A stretch of DNA of 64,000 nt from Butyrivibrio sp. Lineage in GTDB: Bacteria; Bacillota; Clostridia; Lachnospirales; Lachnospiraceae. Of this stretch, positions 63,731 to 64,000 are shown one piece after another (the stretch's first letter is position 1; the number at the start of each line of letters is the position of its first letter). The stretch is taken from assembly GCA_017535785.1 (NCBI GenBank), contig JAFXTN010000008.1, forward strand, positions 248,001 through 312,000. Reading direction: 5' to 3'. A model generated the notes under the pieces. The model did no database searches. It was not told the origin of the DNA and saw nothing but the letters and a program-made list of their open reading frames with translations. The translations under genes and the position numbers were made by a program.

Positions 63731-64000
63731 GTGGACAAACGTGTTTTCACTATGGCGATCCTTACGATCATCAGCGCCTTTATTCTTGTGCTCGTGATCG
63801 TATACGCCACTAATGCTGATAAGATAAAAGATCTGACGGGGAAGGGCGGAACGGATGAGGCAGATGCAGCAACGTCTTTTGTGTCCGAGACCGGTATGAT
63901 AGAGGGGGATCAGATAGGAGATAATCTCGATGCCTTTCTTAATGATGAAGATTTTTTTGACGAGAACGACAATCTTCCTTCCATCGTTGTGATAAAAGAA
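63731..64000 (+). CDS. membrane-anchored protein, N-terminal part (cut by window end)
   Basis: A GTG at 63731 with GAGGGGAAG upstream opens a frame that runs to the end of the window, 90 residues. MAILTIISAFILVLVIVYA is a signal anchor, followed by an acidic extracytoplasmic part (DEADAATSF and DAFLNDEDFFDEND). It could be another SGNH or wall-attached protein of the type found upstream. The 130 bases before it hold a CTTCCG/CGGAAG hairpin and a duplicated AGAACCTGACGA. Confidence 0.6.
   Translation, partial: MDKRVFTMAILTIISAFILVLVIVYATNADKIKDLTGKGGTDEADAATSFVSETGMIEGDQIGDNLDAFLNDEDFFDENDNLPSIVVIKE

Overview
The window looks like the chromosome of a low-to-moderate GC anaerobic Firmicute, most likely a Lachnospiraceae member close to Butyrivibrio or Pseudobutyrivibrio. 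This is an inference from family content (GH25 protein with choline/glucan-binding-like repeats, Rpn-family nuclease, flavin reductase-rubredoxin, DUF1919, TupA-like ATP-grasp), GGAGG ribosome binding sites and TTGACA/TATAAT promoters; no rRNA or marker gene is present to prove it. Nearly the whole window is devoted to making, modifying and exporting surface glycans.

Region by region. (1) 1-5006, AT-rich: an FkbH-like enzyme, its acyl carrier protein, an MBOAT acyltransferase and an acyltransferase-3 protein form a candidate ACP-dependent glycan acylation cassette. (2) 5021-7471: GDP-mannose supply (manC, manA). (3) 7594-17090: a mixed stretch with a secreted repeat protein, a methyltransferase, an NYN nuclease behind a leader with a terminator-like hairpin, an XRE regulator, a Rieske/flavin-reductase/rubredoxin fusion, a DUF234-type ATPase with a triple palindrome in its leader, a HipB/HipA-like pair with an HNH gene, and an Rpn nuclease. 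(4) 17527-34467, strongly AT-rich and tightly coupled: a 14-gene island of methyltransferases, glycosyltransferases, TupA-like ATP-grasp, radical SAM, DUF1919, deacetylase, two CDP-glycerol-type phosphotransferases and a cytidylyltransferase-Gfo/Idh fusion. Ten of these genes carry the same kind of extra Rossmann-like domain (11 copies). (5) 34525-46711: sugar nucleotide dehydratase, SGNH lipoprotein, FAD mutase-like protein, polyprenyl-phosphate glycosyltransferase, first MBOAT/SGNH acetylation pair, uridine kinase, split membrane protein, LicD. (6) 46795-55556: IspD/TarI-like cytidylyltransferase, second MBOAT/SGNH pair, GT-C-like membrane proteins, a degenerate SGNH protein and an ArnE/ArnF-like pair. 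Two arrays of ~53-bp hairpin-forming tandem repeats sit between genes here. (7) 55996-64000: a 1321-residue membrane-anchored GH25 lysozyme with a very acidic Asp/Glu/Tyr/Arg repeat tail, another GT-C-like protein, rfbB and rmlA, and the start of a membrane-anchored protein cut by the window edge.

Together the genes supply activated sugars (GDP-Man, dTDP-4-keto-6-deoxyglucose, a UDP-4-keto sugar, probably CDP-glycerol and CDP-ribitol or related CDP-alditols), build a teichoic-acid-like or capsular polymer, decorate it with acyl, amino-acid-like and phospho-alditol groups, and flip or transfer sugars outside the membrane. The most unusual points are the shared Rossmann module through the AT-rich island, the FkbH-ACP-MBOAT cassette, the TagD-like/Gfo-Idh fusion, the two 53-bp repeat arrays, and the Rieske fusion with an internal ribosome binding site.
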